64,000 nt of DNA, taken from positions 15,500,001-15,564,000 of the forward strand of contig NC_088321.1 of the NCBI RefSeq assembly GCF_910592395.1, read 5' to 3'. Below the pieces are notes generated by a model. The model saw only the letters and a list, made by a program, of their open reading frames with translations. It was not told where the DNA came from and did not search any database. Positions 11,232 to 22,027 of this stretch are shown piece by piece; the first letter of the stretch is position 1, and every line of letters begins with the position of its first letter. The position numbers and the translations under genes were made by a program. This DNA comes from Lineus longissimus. Its lineage: Eukaryota > Nemertea > Pilidiophora > Heteronemertea > Lineidae.

Positions 11232-11540
11232 GTGGAAAGGACAATCAGTAACGAAGACCTACTGAGAGACGCTAACCTGAAGCCCATATCAGAATTGGTG
11301 AAGGAACGAAGATGGCAATGGTTGGGCCATGTGCTCCGAATGCCTGCAAACGCATTGCCAAGGAGAGCACTCACATGGACACCACAGGGGAGACGGAATA
11401 GAGGCAGACTAAGAGAGACCTGGCGGCGTTCCATGGCAAAGGAACTTCAAGAGAAGGGCCTAACGTGGGAGGCAGCCAGACAGCGAGCAGCCAACAGACT
11501 TGAGTGGAGGACCCTGGGGAACGCCCCATGTGCCACCTAG
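11232..11540 (+). mobile_element. 3' end of a non-LTR retrotransposon ORF2 (fragment)
   Basis: A plus-strand frame of about 100 codons encodes the C-terminal tail seen in many animal LINE reverse-transcriptase proteins: R-R-W-Q-W-L-G-H-V-L-R-M-P, then P-R-R-A-L-T-W, R-R-N-R-G-R-L-R-E-T-W-R-R and a final W-R-T-L. The reverse transcriptase and endonuclease domains are absent, so it is a dead 5'-truncated copy, as usual for LINE insertions. It lies 105 bases beyond the stop codon of OTOP gene A, in the opposite orientation, so that gene's 3' UTR probably runs through it. The clade (RTE, Jockey or other) was not determined. Confidence 0.8.
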
Positions 11541-11645
11541 GGCACGAAGGGTCCCAAGGGTCCCAAGAGAGAAATGTTGAAACACTAATAGATGTTACAC
11601 CAGTACCAAGATGCGCCGCCCCGTGATGCATGACCACCCTGGTGC

Positions 11646-14600
11646 TTAGGCACTCTCCTCGAGAATGTCACTGAGATCAAAAATATTTTGCGTCTCCCTT
11701 TTCACGTAGGCGTTGTGCCATACGTCACTCAAACACACACTCGAATGAAACCTGTAGAAAATCACTAGAGGCAAGCACAAGTGCATTATGATGGACCAAG
11801 GCATGTAGCGGAAGAAATCCACGTGAATGTCCGCGACAACTTCTGCCTTCTTAATCTCAAACGTATTCACAGTCCACATCGCGAGATTACAAACGAGAAG
11901 AAACGTGATCACGGCTCTCCCGGGTTTTTTAGTCATGTGATCGTCCGTTCCCGCGCAACGACGTAGCCCGTCTAGGATAAACACAGTCTGTATTGACGAT
12001 TGGACGAAATTGAGCGATGCCATGCTTAGGTACATTATTGGGAGTGTCATGTGACCTTCGCGGTCAGGGTCCGAGAACAGAAATGTTACAGACGAGATCA
12101 CGACGCACGTGCTCAAAAGGTAAACGCCCATTTGCGCAATGAGTAGAAGCTTATCATCGAAAAAATCACTATCGCGAAGTCCGATAAATGATAATCTATG
12201 CGTGTAGAAGAATCCGACGATGCACGCACATGAACTAACTACAAATAAAAATATCTCCGAGGATAAAAAAATCCCGGTTGATATGTCCTTCTTCTGCTTA
12301 TCTTCCTCGAAAACGAAGAACATCGCCACGCTTACTAAAGTGATCAGCAGCATTATCAACCCCAAGAAGAGACCACGGTTCGATTTGTGGCACTCCACTG
12401 GCTCTACTGACTGCTTCATTCCTGCCGATTCGTCAACAGAATCTCCCTTCGCGACCCTCTTTCCGACGTTTAGGAAGGTCCTGTATGCTACTGCAGCGCC
12501 GATAAGGCTGTATTCGATCAGACAGGGGAAGAGGTAGGGAGCACTGCGGTCGGAGAGTGTGTGCGTTTGATGGCAGTTGATCAAACGATCCACGGCGTCA
12601 TTTTGGTTGGCGGAGTTGCCGACATCAGATTCGTTAGCTCCGTATTTCATCAAATCAGCTCCATCTGTGAAATGCAGATAATTGGTTTAAACCAGCTTTT
12701 TACCAAAGGATTCTTTGCCCGAACTGTTATCGTGTATTTGAAATACAGAAAAAAGCATAGAACGACGTGCTTTTTGCCTGACTCTCACTTAAAAAGTTCA
12801 TATAGAACACATACGATCGTGTGGAGTAACGTAATTGAAATCAATCGTGTGAAAATGTACAGAGAGGTCTGCGGCCGTGATGTAGTCGCAGTTTACCGGC
12901 CGTGTACAAGAAACAAAAAAATGCTGCAAATCCGAGACCAAATCCACACTCACCGTTTGTTTGGTTGTGGGCTGTCATAGCGAGAGACTTGGCTGACATC
13001 CGTCCTATATCCTCGGCTGTTTCATGAGTTGTCGTTGACAACCAAACGGACAAGTTCGTGGCAAGAATGTGCATCAGACAAAAACGGACGAATGCCTTGT
13101 GTTTGTGGATGACGACCTGAAAAAAATGAGAGAAGAGTTATGATTGGCTGAATTATCATCAGGTGACATGTTGAGACCAATCGAACAGCTCGTTACAACG
13201 GCATATGTTTGTATTCTGGACTTGAGGGAACTGAGAATTCAAAAAAGGTGCTGTGGCCATATGCATATGGCTAGGAAAATACGGCCGCATGGCTTGAGAA
13301 AACGTTGAGAATATTTAGTAGTTTTTCAAGCGCCCCCTATTGACAGCTCACCTTATGATATTTGAATATAAAGAAGGTCTGCAGGAACACAAACACTAGA
13401 TACAAAGCTGCATTGACGAGGAACAGGAGACTGCGACAATGCAACGACTTTGGATTCTCAAAGGGCTCGGAGATTCGGAAACCAGACTGTACCATACCTC
13501 CGACGCCAAAACCTGGAGAAGAAAGTAGCAATACAGAATGTCCCCAAAAACATGGCAGGTCTCTGGATATCATTGGCAATCGAGGCCCGGAATTCCCAAG
13601 GAGGCTGCTGCTTTGAAAACTGTTCACAAACGATGAACTCGACGACGAACGACGACGGAATGTTTTAAATGAAAGAAGATTGTTCATACTACAAAAACCA
13701 AAAACGTGCAAAGCCATAAGTGTGATCGCAGGTTTCTCTCATTTCAGGAAAGAGTCGGTTCTACATATACTCCTGTTTTTTTTAGACACCCCATATATGT
13801 CGTATTGGTCTTACCCATGGCTCCAAGACGAAGGTAGAAATTCACTCCCTCCGCTTCATACGTCACTTCCGCATCCCTTTCTAACTCCTCCATCTGTTTG
13901 TCATGGAGAGCGTCAGTATCTATATTTTCCAAATTTATTGACCCCAGCGGGGATTCTCTCTCTTTGTCTCTCTCGATAAGCCGCCGCGCGATGTCCATGT
14001 TCGTCACGCTGTTTTTCCTATAATCTCTGGAAACTGAGAAAAGTCGAAAATGCTCAGAGGGTACGTAGTGATCGAGACATAGGTTGGTCATATCATCATA
14101 TGGCAGGTTCGCGTATTTAAAATGCAAAATTGGCAAATGCTAGGGCGGCAAATAAACCTGCTCACAGTGGAATCAGTCCTTAAAGGCCCCGTACACCCTT
14201 CAATGGAGTATTTATTGACTATTACCTCTCCTGGAGGGTGCTGCTGAGCCGATCACGTCAAGTTCAATATCCTTATATCTTCCGGAAGCCTTCAGTTTTC
14301 GGCGCTGGTGCATTATTAGACTGACGAAGTATATATAGGCGATGACGCCGAGTCCGTACATGAAACAGTGGAACATCTAATCAAAAAAAAGAAACTTAAG
14401 TTGGAACTAATACGCATTGTGGTGCTCACCACTCTTGGCCATGATGATACAAAGGAATACGGGGTGTACATGAAGGCTAAGATGCTGAGTCGATCCGTAG
14501 ATCAAACAATGGAACATCCGAAATATTTATAGTTTTAAAGTGTAATATTATTCATATGTTTATCACTCCTGGTCTGAGCTGAGACATCGCTGATTGGGAA

Positions 14601-15239
14601 GACGGTCCACGGCTATGGCGTTAACTGATACCACTGGCAGTGTTTACAAAAGAACAGCAACAACAACGAACAGGGCAGAGAAGGTGAACCCAATTACTAT
14701 ATCTGATGATTCACCTCAGTGTAATAGCGATGTTCACCATTCCCTGTCTCAGCAAGGGCATCGCTGATTGGGAAGACAGCGCCGAACACGCATGCAACCA
14801 TACAGTACATGCCACAGAGCAGTTTGGTTAATCCAGATCTGTAAATGGAAGAGGCGATCGTTAAAGACCCAGGTCTGCCTATAGGCTAAACCGTGAAAAT
14901 GAAAACACCAGAGGAAGAAGTTCTCATACATCGCCTGATTTGACGACAACTGGCCGTTCGAGAATCCCTGCTTGGCCACTTGCAAGATTACAAATCAATT
15001 GGACCGATTATCAATTATTTTAGACAAAAATATGATGACTGTTTGGACAGTATATGGGCAGAGGGAAATGTGTCAATACATTTTGAAACACATGGTATGA
15101 CCACCTACCTTGCCCTGGTGGGGCTCAACCTTTTTTCCTGCCTCCGTGCGACATGTTTTGCTCCCGCTCGCGCCAGACCGAGGCTTATCACGCTTGGCCT
15201 ATGAATGCCGGTCCTCCTCACTCGAGGTAGCGCCATCAT
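11646..15239 (-). CDS. Otopetrin proton channel, gene A (7 coding exons)
   Basis: Exons 15239-15109, 14838-14715, 14376-14226, 14033-13815, 13512-13352, 13116-12954 and 12664-11646 join in phases 2,0,1,1,0,1 to give 655 residues. Twelve membrane helices are visible: one in exon 2, one in exon 3, one across exons 4/5, a fourth in exon 5, a fifth in exon 6 and seven in exon 7. Signature stretches include S-A-P-Y-L-F-P-C-L-I-E-Y-S-L-I, K-P-G-R-A-V-I-T-F-L-L-V-C-N-L-A-M-W and H-L-C-L-P-L-V-I-F-Y-R-F-H-S, all typical of OTOP. Otopetrins conduct protons across the plasma membrane as dimers. An in-frame stop 15 bases before the ATG fixes the start, and an acceptor at 15290 suggests a 5' UTR intron. 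The last exon is close to that of gene B and equal in length. Confidence 0.94.
14431..14610 (-). pseudogene. Relic copies of OTOP exons 2 and 3 in intron 2 of gene A
   Basis: On the minus strand, 14508-14431 reads M-F-H-C-L-I-Y-G and stays open for 26 codons, matching exon 3 (M-F-H-C-F-M-Y-G) at its start, but the acceptor AG is lost. At 14585-14603 the 19 bases catcgctgattgggaagac are identical to exon 2 (around 14760). Order on the minus strand is exon 2, relic 2, relic 3, exon 3. They look like decayed duplicate exons. Confidence 0.6.
14621..14672. other. Intronic block shared by OTOP genes A and B
   Basis: About 47 bases in intron 2 of gene A match 20411-20459 in intron 2 of gene B almost perfectly, with one 4-base indel. 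The core is tgtttacaaaagaacagcaa followed by CAA repeats. Flanking intron sequence is not alignable by eye. It could be a splicing element or the trace of a recent conversion. Confidence 0.6.
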
Positions 15240-16888
15240 GGCAACACGAGATCACGTGAGAATAGTGAAGAGTTGTGCAAAGAGTTTTCCTGAAGAAGAT
15301 CACAGCGGCGAAAAGATATACATGCACCGTAGTATTCTTGCTAAATGCGATTGCTTTTGCTATCGATGTGAAAGTTTAATATGCACTATCATTATCATAA
15401 TGTACAGGCCTCTATACCAGGCATGGTCCTACATAGAATATCAATATACAGCTGTTGCAGACAAAAAACTAACATAAAATAGGGCCTACTAAGCACGTCG
15501 AACGCGTAAAAAGGCAAGCGTAGATCACATTACAGAAACCAGTAATGCGGAAGTCGGTCCGAAAAAAGAATACCGTGGACGAAGGGTGAGTGGGATTTGA
15601 ATAGTCTCTTACAATCCACCCAATGTGTAAAGCAAGGCAAACCTCATTGGAGAATGCCCTTTTCGTTTCGACCAACAAATCCCTCGTTCTGTCCCCAAGA
15701 GACGTTCATTGCCCCAAGAGCCAGCAGATGGCGAACTAAATGTAGAAAATGGAGTTGCATTGGGACATAAAGTTCAGCCTAGTTATGGGGCTCTGAAATG
15801 TCAAATTTAGGTCAACCTACCTAATTAAAGGTATCTTACTCTATCTTACCAAAGAGAGAGCCACGTGAGGTAGTTCCAGCATTTATTTCAGCGCCAACAA
15901 CGAATCCACTGCCCAAACATAGCTTCTCCTGTACACGAGTGTGATGATCGTCCCGAAGTCGGTTACGAGAGGATTCTCATGTCCCGATGAGAACACGGTC
16001 TTGACACATGACCAGACCAGGTCACCCCAGGCCTTACATTCAGTGCACCCGCAACAATTCTCTGATCGGACCTAGTCAAAACGATTTCGACACCGGCGGG
16101 CATTGATACTTCGTGATAAATTGTCATGGACAGTAGGCGAGAGGCACGGACATGATGAAGAGTTCTTCAGAGCTTTGATCTAGTTTTAGCACTGTCAGAG
16201 TTAAATAGACCGTGTAATGTGAATATCAAATATACGGTGGTTGCAATTTTACTGCAATACCTTAGAAATGAATGGATACCTGGGAACACAATGTCAACGC
16301 CGGATTGATCTAAAGTACCGAGGTTCTGATATATGGGTCAACATTTCTGACAAGACACATCCCGCAGTTGACAATTGTCACTTTACAACAGGAAATTTTT
16401 TTTCATCAAACAAAACATATCGTCTGTTCGGATTAATTCCTTGTTTATGCCCGACACAGTTCGTAGACACAGGTGTACAGAGTGACGTCACATAATGGCA
16501 GGCGATGAGAATTCTGTGATCCTCACATCGACTTGTGAATTTGCAATGTACTGCTGAAACATCTCTCGCGCTTTAATCCATCAGTCAAAATATCAATTTC
16601 CTTTGTTTTGCAGGTCAAATACGTTAATTCCTATTCCGGTCTGTCTTGAAAAACGCGTGATTTCTGAAATAACTTGGACGCAAAAGGGTTTGAACCAGCA
16701 CATCACTTCAAAAACTGTCAACAACTGGATCATTCGACTGTGTATTTATTATGAAATATTGAAATGCCCGTATATATTTACAATTATGTCGCCTCGTTTG
16801 CATATATGTATAAAATATCATCGTACCCAGTTTTTCAATATGGGCTTGAAAATACATCTATCAAATGCAGGTGTAAACATCTGAAACG
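15240..16888. other. Spacer between OTOP genes A and B
   Basis: The first 50 bases are probable 5' UTR of gene A, with an acceptor-like site on the minus strand at 15290-15291. A TTTATT at about 16745 (AATAAA on the minus strand) could be the polyadenylation signal of gene B. Nothing else is supported. Confidence 0.45.
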
Positions 16889-17028
16889 CCCCTGGATAAA
16901 AAATTCGGGGAAAAAATTCTCCATTATGCGCTGCCAATCGCTGAGGTATTGACGGTCATGGTCTCCACACAACCATACCTTAATCTGTCACCATACGATA
17001 GTGAGGGACGCTTTTTAGGGGGGGGGGG
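16889..17028 (+). repeat. Dispersed repeat, shared with 49757-49890
   Basis: Shared landmarks in order: ggataaaa, ggggaa, attatgcgctg, gacggtcat, aaccata, taatctgtca, then ctttttaggggg. Both copies are in plus orientation. This copy abuts the 3' end of OTOP gene B and ends in a poly-G run. Confidence 0.7.
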
Positions 17029-17058
17029 CATCTTAGACTGCTTCACCAATTATTTTAA

Positions 17059-20000
17059 TCAAACGCTGTCATCAGAAACGTCCGACAATAAGCCGTAACC
17101 ATCAATGCGCCGCTTCACGTAGGCGTTGTGCCAGACGTCACTCAAACACACACTCGAGTGAAACCGGTAGAAGATAACAAGCGGGAGACACAAATGCATG
17201 ATAATCGACCAAGGCATGTAGCGAAAGAAATCCACATGGATATCCACAACTTCCGCCTTCTTAATCTCGAACGTGTTCACAGTCCACATCGCGAGATTAC
17301 AAACGAGAAGAAACGTGATGACTGCCCTGCCAGGTTTTTTAGTCATGTGATCGTCTGTTGCTGCGCAACGACGAAGTCCGTCCAAAATAAACACAGTCTG
17401 TATCGACGATTGGATGAAATTTAAGATTGCCATGCACAAATACATGATAGGCAGTATCATTTTGCCGTGGACACCGGCTTGGAAGAGCGCAGTCGCAGAC
17501 GATATGGCAACGCACGTGCTGAGAAGGTACACACCCATCTGCGCAATGAGCAAAAGTTTATCATCGAAGAAGTCTTCGTCGAGGAGACCGACGTAAGCCA
17601 GTCGTTTTGTATAACACAAACCAATCAGGCAGGTAATGATGCCGATAATGAATAGAAATATTTCAGTTGAGAGAAAGATCCCGGACGACATGTCTTGTTT
17701 CGAGCTGTCCTCCTCCAGGACGAAGAAAAGCGCGACGCTCACAAACGTCACCAGAATGACCAAGAGGCCCATGAAGAGGCCCCGGTTAGATTTGTGGCAC
17801 TCCACGGGTTCTGAGTACTGTACTCCAGCCACGTCATCAACGGAATCACCCTTCGCGACCCTCTTTCCGATGTTAAGGAAGGTCCTGTACGCGACTGCAG
17901 CGCCGATGAGGCTGTATTCAATCAAGCAGGGGAAGAGATAGGGGGCGCTGCGATCGGAAAGCGTGTGTGCGTGATGGCAGATAATCATGAGGTCTACGTC
18001 ACCAGAATGGGGTTCAGATACGGTCATGGCTGTCCCATTAGCTCCGGGCGCACCGAACCTCCATAAATTTGCTGCAGCTGAAATGAGAGATATTTCATTT
18101 TAAGGATTTCAGGCTTCCTGTCTCTCTTGACCACTCAGAATCCACCCTTGCCGAAGTTATGACAAGGTATATTTCCTCGTGGGGTTGAGGGATGGTCAAA
18201 GTGCCCAAATTATATGAAAACCTCATGCCTAAACACAATGATATTTTGAAACCATGAGAGGTCAAGTAACTTATAAGAATCGTCACAAAATATTCGTTTG
18301 ACGGAAATCTCCTCAAAATGGCAATTTTTTTATTACAGCTGGTCACCTACCCTCATTTGTCATATTTGTGAGATTTGTTTCCAATTTTGCAAATGAGAGA
18401 CTTTTAGCACCCACGCGCCCAATGTCCTCGGCAGTTTCATGGGTGGTGGTTGACAACCAGACCGAAAGATTCGTGGCGAGAATGTGCATCAAGCAGAGGC
18501 GGACAAACGCCTTGTGTCTATGGATCACGACCTGGAATGAATGAAAGAGTGAGTACGATTGGTTGGATTTCGTCTGGTAGATTGTTTCGACCAATCGAAG
18601 AGCTTGTTGCAACCTGTTTTAGTGGAACTGCTCAACAGCTCTCTTTCAGATTAACTTATATACGATTATGAATTGAACGTTGCCAAACTACGTTAAGAAG
18701 AGTTTAAATGAAAAATATAACGAAAAGAGAGTAAAACTGTTGGGAACTTCTGAGAACTATTGAGAATTTACCTTGTGATACTTGAAAATGAAGAAGGTTT
18801 GGAGGAAGACGAAAACGAGGTACAGCCCTGCGTTGATGAGAAATAGGAAACTACGACACTTTAAGGCCTCTGGGTTCTCGAAAGGTTCGGAGATTCTGAA
18901 GCCCGATTGCACCATGCCGCCGACTCCGAAACCTAGAGAGAGAACATCATCAGAGAAAGAAACCCTGATACAAATAGCAAAAGTAGGGGTTAGTTCCGGT
19001 GGATTGTCCAATCAGAAGAGCCAGATTCTGCATCCCCGGCCTGCTCATTCCCAATGAGCCAATCAGAACGCTCAATCTACGATCATGATTACATCCAACA
19101 AAAATGGCTCATTTGCGGTCAACATCGAACCTGTCTTTGACAAGAAGCGGTGATCGCAGAGCCTCTGCGATGAATGTCAAACCCAGCGACTACCGGTTTT
19201 ACCATGCTAGCAGTCGAGAAATCACATTGCAGTGATTATAATCGCGAGGCGCGTTTAGTTCATGCGGATGGTGACAACGCTAGTTACCCATAGCACCGAG
19301 TCGCAAGTAGAAATTCACCCCCTCCGCTTCGTACGTGACATTGGCGTCTTTTTCTAGCTCCTCTAGTTCTTTCTTATGGAGGGAGGTGTCATGACCACGT
19401 CGGCTCATGGTGGGGAGGATTGGCGAATCTACCAGTCGCCGGGCGGGGTTGTCCGTGCCGTTCTGGGTGTCCCAATCCCTTGAAGCTGAAAAAGAAGCGA
19501 ACGGTAATTTCCATTGTGAAAGCCAGGCCGAGGTGAATGTATTTTGTGATGATGACCCCTCACAATGCAGGCAAAGGTGACTCTCGTCTATTACCCTCAT
19601 AGGTGTAATTCCTCACCTGTAGGAAACTAGACTCACGGCCGTAGCAGGAAACCGGGGGTGGAGCGGGGCAAATACTTCCAAGGGACGATCTTTTCCCGTA
19701 GATGTTCCTCGAATTTTCGACTGACGGGCATTGCCAACGAAAGAAGCATTTTTGCTCCACTTGAGCAAAAAGCTAGCTAGCTATGCCTACGGTCTAAAAG
19801 TCTGATATTCGTATTCAAACGTAGATTATTCGCGGACAGAGGTGACTTGGAATTATCTTCAGGAGCCTGAGTGCCTAGTTTTCAATTTAACCGATAGATT
19901 GTTTTCTGTGTTTGTTATAAATGAAAGTTTGGAAGTTTTTAAAAATGCGTTTACGGCGCTGAGCATAGTAATAATGCGCTCACTTTACATGGTTATCCTC

Positions 20001-22027
20001 CGAAATGATAGTTTACACCAAGCTTCAGGACAACAGAGAGACTTCGCTGTCGGCTACCCTGGTAGGCTACCTATAGAACTTTACCTCTCCGTGAAGCCGA
20101 AGGCGACCCCATCCCAGCAATCACATCAAGTTCGATGTCGTCAAATTTTCCTGAAGCTATGAGTTTGCGGCGTTGCAGCATTATCAGGAACAGGAAATAG
20201 ATGAAGACCATGACACCGAGGCTATACATATAGCAATGAAAAACCTGAAAGAAAAACACAAAATGTTGGTTGAAGCGTTTTGCGTCGTACACCCCTAAAA
20301 AGAAGGTTCCTGTGTAATTAAAATCCTATTAGGGCCTGATTTAGTACCTACGCTGGTTCATTTTCCTGATTTTTTAGTACCCCTCTCCTGTATCAGAAGT
20401 GGTACAGCGCGGTAACTGATACCACTGTGTTTACAAAAGAACAGCAACAACAACGAACATTTAAATGGACAATTAGGTAAACAGTAGATTCTTTCACCAG
20501 TTTCCTCCGGCCATTCATCCATTACAGCCCGGAGGTTAGGGTCGAGGTTCCCTTGACGAGGTAAACAGAAATTACTCTTTCTGATGACTGACCTCTGTGT
20601 AGTAGAGATGTTGGCCACTCTCTGTCTGAGCAAGGGCATCGCTGATAGGGAAGACAGCGCCGAACACGCAGGCAATCATACAGTATATCCCACAAATCAG
20701 TTTCGTCAGGGCAGACCTGAAATTGTCGAAATTATCGCAGGTATTTTATTTTCGCCGAAACATGGATTGGGATTCGCGGGTGCAGCTTTTCACATAAATT
20801 TCCAAACAATTTTTATCATTTCAAAGGATCTCTTTTCTAATTCTAATCTTTCAGTTGCCTACCTGATCTTTCTTGAGAGGGAAGAATGCTTTCTAACTGC
20901 AAATCGGGGTTTGAACGATTTAAATGTCATCACATTTGATGGTAAAATCAAAACAAATAGGGAAATTCAGAAGCCAGCACTGTATCACAGTAGGTCACTG
21001 TTAATACATCGACAAACAACAAAACCATGAACTTATTATCTCAGCGACACTTGGAGATATTTTTTGGCAAAATTGCTTTTGATTATTGATAATACAATGC
21101 GTAATTTGATTATAAGTACAGTTCTACCATCACGTCACAGTCTAGCCTTATCGAGTGGCGCTGAGCACGCTGCCAAAGCTTAATTGAAAGCGACTGACCC
21201 ACAAGCATAATTGGATCAAATTATCGAAAGAACGAAGACAATACCACTGCATTCGGAGTGTAGGTAAAACTCAGCCCAGACGTCGACAGAGTGCACGGTG
21301 GGTAAAGGTATTGTTGACCTTTGTAACCCAATAGAAATAAGGCGCTCTAATTAAAGGTAAGCATTTTTCTGAGGCAACCCGATACCTCATCCACCGTGCA
21401 GTGAATCAAAGTACGGTCTGTAAACTAAAACATCGGCCGTCAATACGTTCAAGATGGAGGCGCCTGCTTAGAATCAATTCTGAAGGCCACAAGGTGGCGC
21501 TCCCAAGTTGAAAATCAAGACAGTCCCTGATGGCATGTTTTATATCATTCTAAATGCCTGTTGAATGTGGAAAATGGAACAATAACTGAATTCTTAATCC
21601 GATTCTGACAATACGGAGTTCCAGCTGTGACCAGTGGTAAATAGAGAGCTGTCATCACAAACTGTTATCGATCATATCAAACTGAATATGATACATATCT
21701 GCTGTGAAAGAGATATAGGAATATATATTGTCAATCTGTCAAAGCGATCAGCGTTAGAAAGAAAATAACTTTATGTTATTATCACTGGTAAGTGAGCAGC
21801 GCCCAGCGTTGAATGAAAGTGGAAGCCATCTTGTTTTCTTTGATGCAACATTTTAGCTAGATTTCTGTCAAACATTTCCCTTTGCCATTTATTTACCTCG
21901 CATTGACTTTGTGGTGCCTTGTCTCATTCTGCTTAATCACATGCTTTGCTCCGGCCCGGGCCAAACCGAGGCTGATGACGCTTGGCCTCGCCATGGACAC
22001 CGGAAGCATGATACGGGGAGGCGCCAT
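17059..22027 (-). CDS. Otopetrin proton channel, gene B (7 coding exons)
   Basis: Exons 22027-21897, 20716-20593, 20244-20085, 19485-19288, 18932-18772, 18531-18351 and 18077-17059 join in the same phases as gene A and give 657 residues. Exons 1, 2, 5 and 7 have exactly the lengths found in gene A (131, 124, 161, 1019). The 12-helix layout and OTOP signature stretches are all present. The loop after helix 5, expected to be outside the cell, holds N-L-T and N-M-T glycosylation sites. Exon 1 encodes a cytosolic N-terminus sharing R-P-S-V-I-S-L-G-L-A-R-A-G-A-K-H-V with gene A. An in-frame stop lies upstream of the ATG, and an acceptor at 22098-22099 suggests a separate 5' UTR exon. At exon 7 two acceptors 6 bases apart are possible without a frame change. 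Confidence 0.94.
20411..20459. other. Intronic block shared by OTOP genes B and A
   Basis: This is the gene B copy of the block at 14621-14672, in the same intron (between exons 2 and 3) and orientation. The match stops sharply on both sides. Confidence 0.6.

Noticed and set aside
11781-12980. Plus-strand open frames of 61-139 codons opposite the last exon of OTOP gene A and the intron before it
   Set aside because: Those facing the exon are antisense shadows of a strongly supported coding exon, the rest lies in intron, and similar shadows recur opposite gene B.
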